Shown here piece by piece: positions 62,402 to 64,000 of a DNA stretch of 64,000 nucleotides. The notes under the pieces were generated by a model. That model made no database searches. It was not told the origin of the DNA and saw only the letters and a list, made by a program, of their open reading frames with translations. The position numbers and the translations under genes are program-made. This DNA is from Crocinitomicaceae bacterium (lineage in GTDB: Bacteria; Bacteroidota; Bacteroidia; Flavobacteriales_D; Crocinitomicaceae). Position 1 is the first letter of the stretch, and every line of letters starts with the position of its first letter. The stretch is taken from contig JAGNZC010000011.1 of assembly GCA_017984635.1 (NCBI GenBank), positions 1-64,000 of the forward strand, given 5' to 3'.

Positions 62402-64000
62402 ATGGCCGGAAAACCAATAAGATTAGGAAAAGCAGCAGGGGAACTCAACGTGGGTATCCCAACGCTGGTTAGTTTCCTAGAATCAAAAGGAGTAAAAATC
62501 GACACGAACCCCAACACTAAGTTGGAAGGAGAACAATTCGAATTACTTAGACAAGCATTCGCCGCAGATCAGTCAATGAAAGAGCAATCTAAATTCTCTG
62601 GTGTAAAACGCGAAAAACGTGAAACAATTTCAATCCGCGATACAAAAACGGAAGAAAACCCACAAACAAATTCAGATGATGAAGATGATTCTGAACCAAT
62701 GAATGTGGAAGAAATCAAACGTAGTGTTCTAGAAGAGCCAGTAGCGAAAGTAGTTGAAAAACCAACTGCTGTTGAAACTACTGCTGTTCAAGAAGAGCCA
62801 ATTGCTGAAAAAGAAACACCAACAGATGCCAAAACAATTGGTGAAGGTGATGTTCAAGTTCAAGTAATAGGAAAAATTGATTTAGATAAAATCAACTCAA
62901 AAACACGCCCAGACAAGAAAAAAGGCGGGAAATATGAGGCTCCAAAACAACCTGTAGTTTATACGCCTAAAGAAGAGGTTAAAGTTCCTGTAGTGGAGGA
63001 AACTCCTGAAGAAATTGTTCCTAAAGAAATTGAGACAATTCGTGTTGAACGAAGAGTATTAACAGGACCAACAGTTTTAGGAAGAATTGAATTACCAGTT
63101 GATAAACCAAAAACACCAACACAACGTCCTGGACAAAGCAATGCAGACCGTAAAAAACGTAAACGCATTAAAAAAGTAGAAAGTGGAGCACCAACTACAG
63201 GTGCGCCAGGACAGGGTGCAAATACTGGTAACAGACCAGCTGGTCAAGGACAAGGACAAGGAAATCGTAACTTTAAAAAAGGAGCGCCAAATACTAAATT
63301 TGAAAAGCCTGAAATTAAAGAACAAGATATTCAAAAAGAAATTAAAGAAACATTAGCAAGACTTTCTAACCAAGGTGGTAAATCCAAAGCTTCTAAAAAC
63401 CGTAGAGCAAAACGTGATGTTGTTGCGATGCGTCGTCAAGAAGAAATGGCTGCTGCAGAAATGGATGAGAAAGTATTGAAATTGACAGAATTCGTTACAG
63501 TATCTGAATTAGCATCGATGATGAGCGTTCAACCAACGGCTGTCATTTCTGCTTGTATGTCTTTAGGGATTTTCGCATCAATCAACCAACGTTTAGATGC
63601 AGAAACGATTCAAATCGTTGCAGAAGAATTTGGTTACGAAGCTGAATTTGTTAGTGCTGAAGTACAAGATGCGATTCCACAACAAGAAGATAAAGAAGAA
63701 GATTTAGAAGATCGTCCGCCAATTATTACTGTAATGGGTCACGTAGATCATGGTAAAACTTCCTTATTGGATAAAATTCGTAATGCCAACGTAACAGAAG
63801 GTGAAGCAGGAGGAATTACTCAGCACATTGGTGCTTACTCAGTAACATTGAAAGATGGTCGTAAAATGACATTCTTAGATACTCCTGGTCACGAAGCCTT
63901 TACAGCAATGCGTGCACGTGGTGCTCAAGTAACTGACGTTGCAATTATTATTGTAGCTGCGGATGATGATGTAATGCCTCAAACAAAAGAAGCAATTTCT
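62402..64000 (+). CDS. infB: Translation initiation factor IF-2, N-terminal part (cut by window edge)
   Basis: An open frame starts at the ATG at 62402 and runs to the window end (533 codons, no stop). The N-terminal IF2_N-like start [26 protein letters not shown] is followed by a long charged, low-complexity linker rich in Glu, Pro, Lys and Gly/Gln (about 60-330), a second IF2_N domain ([23 protein letters not shown], about 360-400) and the G domain starting near 440: G1 GHVDHGKT, the switch motif [10 protein letters not shown], and G3 DTPGHEAF. The linker hosts minus-strand spurious ORFs. It delivers initiator tRNA to the 30S subunit. Confidence 0.97.
   Translation, partial: MAGKPIRLGKAAGELNVGIPTLVSFLESKGVKIDTNPNTKLEGEQFELLRQAFAADQSMKEQSKFSGVKREKRETISIRDTKTEENPQTNSDDEDDSEPMNVEEIKRSVLEEPVAKVVEKPTAVETTAVQEEPIAEKETPTDAKTIGEGDVQVQVIGKIDLDKINSKTRPDKKKGGKYEAPKQPVVYTPKEEVKVPVVEETPEEIVPKEIETIRVERRVLTGPTVLGRIELPVDKPKTPTQRPGQSNADRKKRKRIKKVESGAPTTGAPGQGANTGNRPAGQGQGQGNRNFKKGAPNTKFEKPEIKEQDIQKEIKETLARLSNQGGKSKASKNRRAKRDVVAMRRQEEMAAAEMDEKVLKLTEFVTVSELASMMSVQPTAVISACMSLGIFASINQRLDAETIQIVAEEFGYEAEFVSAEVQDAIPQQEDKEEDLEDRPPIITVMGHVDHGKTSLLDKIRNANVTEGEAGGITQHIGAYSVTLKDGRKMTFLDTPGHEAFTAMRARGAQVTDVAIIIVAADDDVMPQTKEAIS

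Noticed and set aside
62959..63334. Minus-strand ORFs inside infB
   Set aside because: They mirror the low-complexity IF-2 linker and have no independent features.

Overview
This is an AT-rich chromosomal window from a member of the Bacteroidota. It most likely belongs to the order Flavobacteriales; a Fluviicola/Crocinitomicaceae-like organism would fit, but that is an inference from gene content and not a database match. The evidence is: at least four secreted proteins with type IX secretion (T9SS) C-terminal sorting domains (a PNP-type motif about 75 residues from the end, final Lys-Lys or Lys-Phe), many TAnnTTTG promoter boxes, near absence of Shine-Dalgarno sites, Bacteroidota-type OmpR regulator, FeoA/FeoB and PBP gene orders, and a GxxExxY gene and a four-helix-bundle gene of the kind common in this phylum. 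I see no tRNA, rRNA, CRISPR array, transposase or phage gene.

Layout. 1-10 kb: the N-terminal part of a membrane sensor-like protein (off the left edge), uridine kinase, a T9SS trypsin-like protease, DNA polymerase I and a large SF1 helicase. 10-17 kb: feoA, feoB and a 39-residue FeoB-associated protein, then convergent dxs, class I fumarase and an outer-membrane protein. 17-25 kb: an ileS with a swapped signature motif (GIHH instead of HIGH), a TPR lipoprotein, an HMA protein, then an ECF sigma factor with a membrane-anchored beta-barrel partner and a lipoprotein; the last two transcription units carry the same promoter-like motif. 25-32 kb: a PHM-like copper monooxygenase fused to cytochrome c, a GxxExxY gene inside palindromic repeats, a C-terminal processing protease, dCMP deaminase, an OmpR-type regulator and a second T9SS protease. 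32-42 kb: purH and the complete elongasome block mreB-mreC-mreD-mrdA-rodA-ponA. 42-50 kb: the two subunits of a 3-oxoacid CoA-transferase split by a repeat-flanked four-helix-bundle gene, then a minus-strand run kynU-kmo-OMP-ArsC-like-EamA, and hemL. 50-64 kb: small secreted proteins, an aminotransferase/omega-amidase pair, a T9SS surface protein, a YqaA-like protein, fbp, mfd and the rimP-nusA-infB operon (infB runs off the right edge).

Most genes are housekeeping: cell-wall elongation, translation and transcription factors, isoprenoid, purine, haem and central carbon metabolism. The parts worth attention lie between and around them: two small repeat-embedded gene cassettes and repeat scars without a gene, an ECF regulon with duplicated promoter motif, a terminator-like leader with a tiny upstream ORF ahead of rimP-nusA-infB, promoter boxes that abut start codons, the GXHH isoleucyl-tRNA synthetase, and the haem/copper oxygenase fusion.
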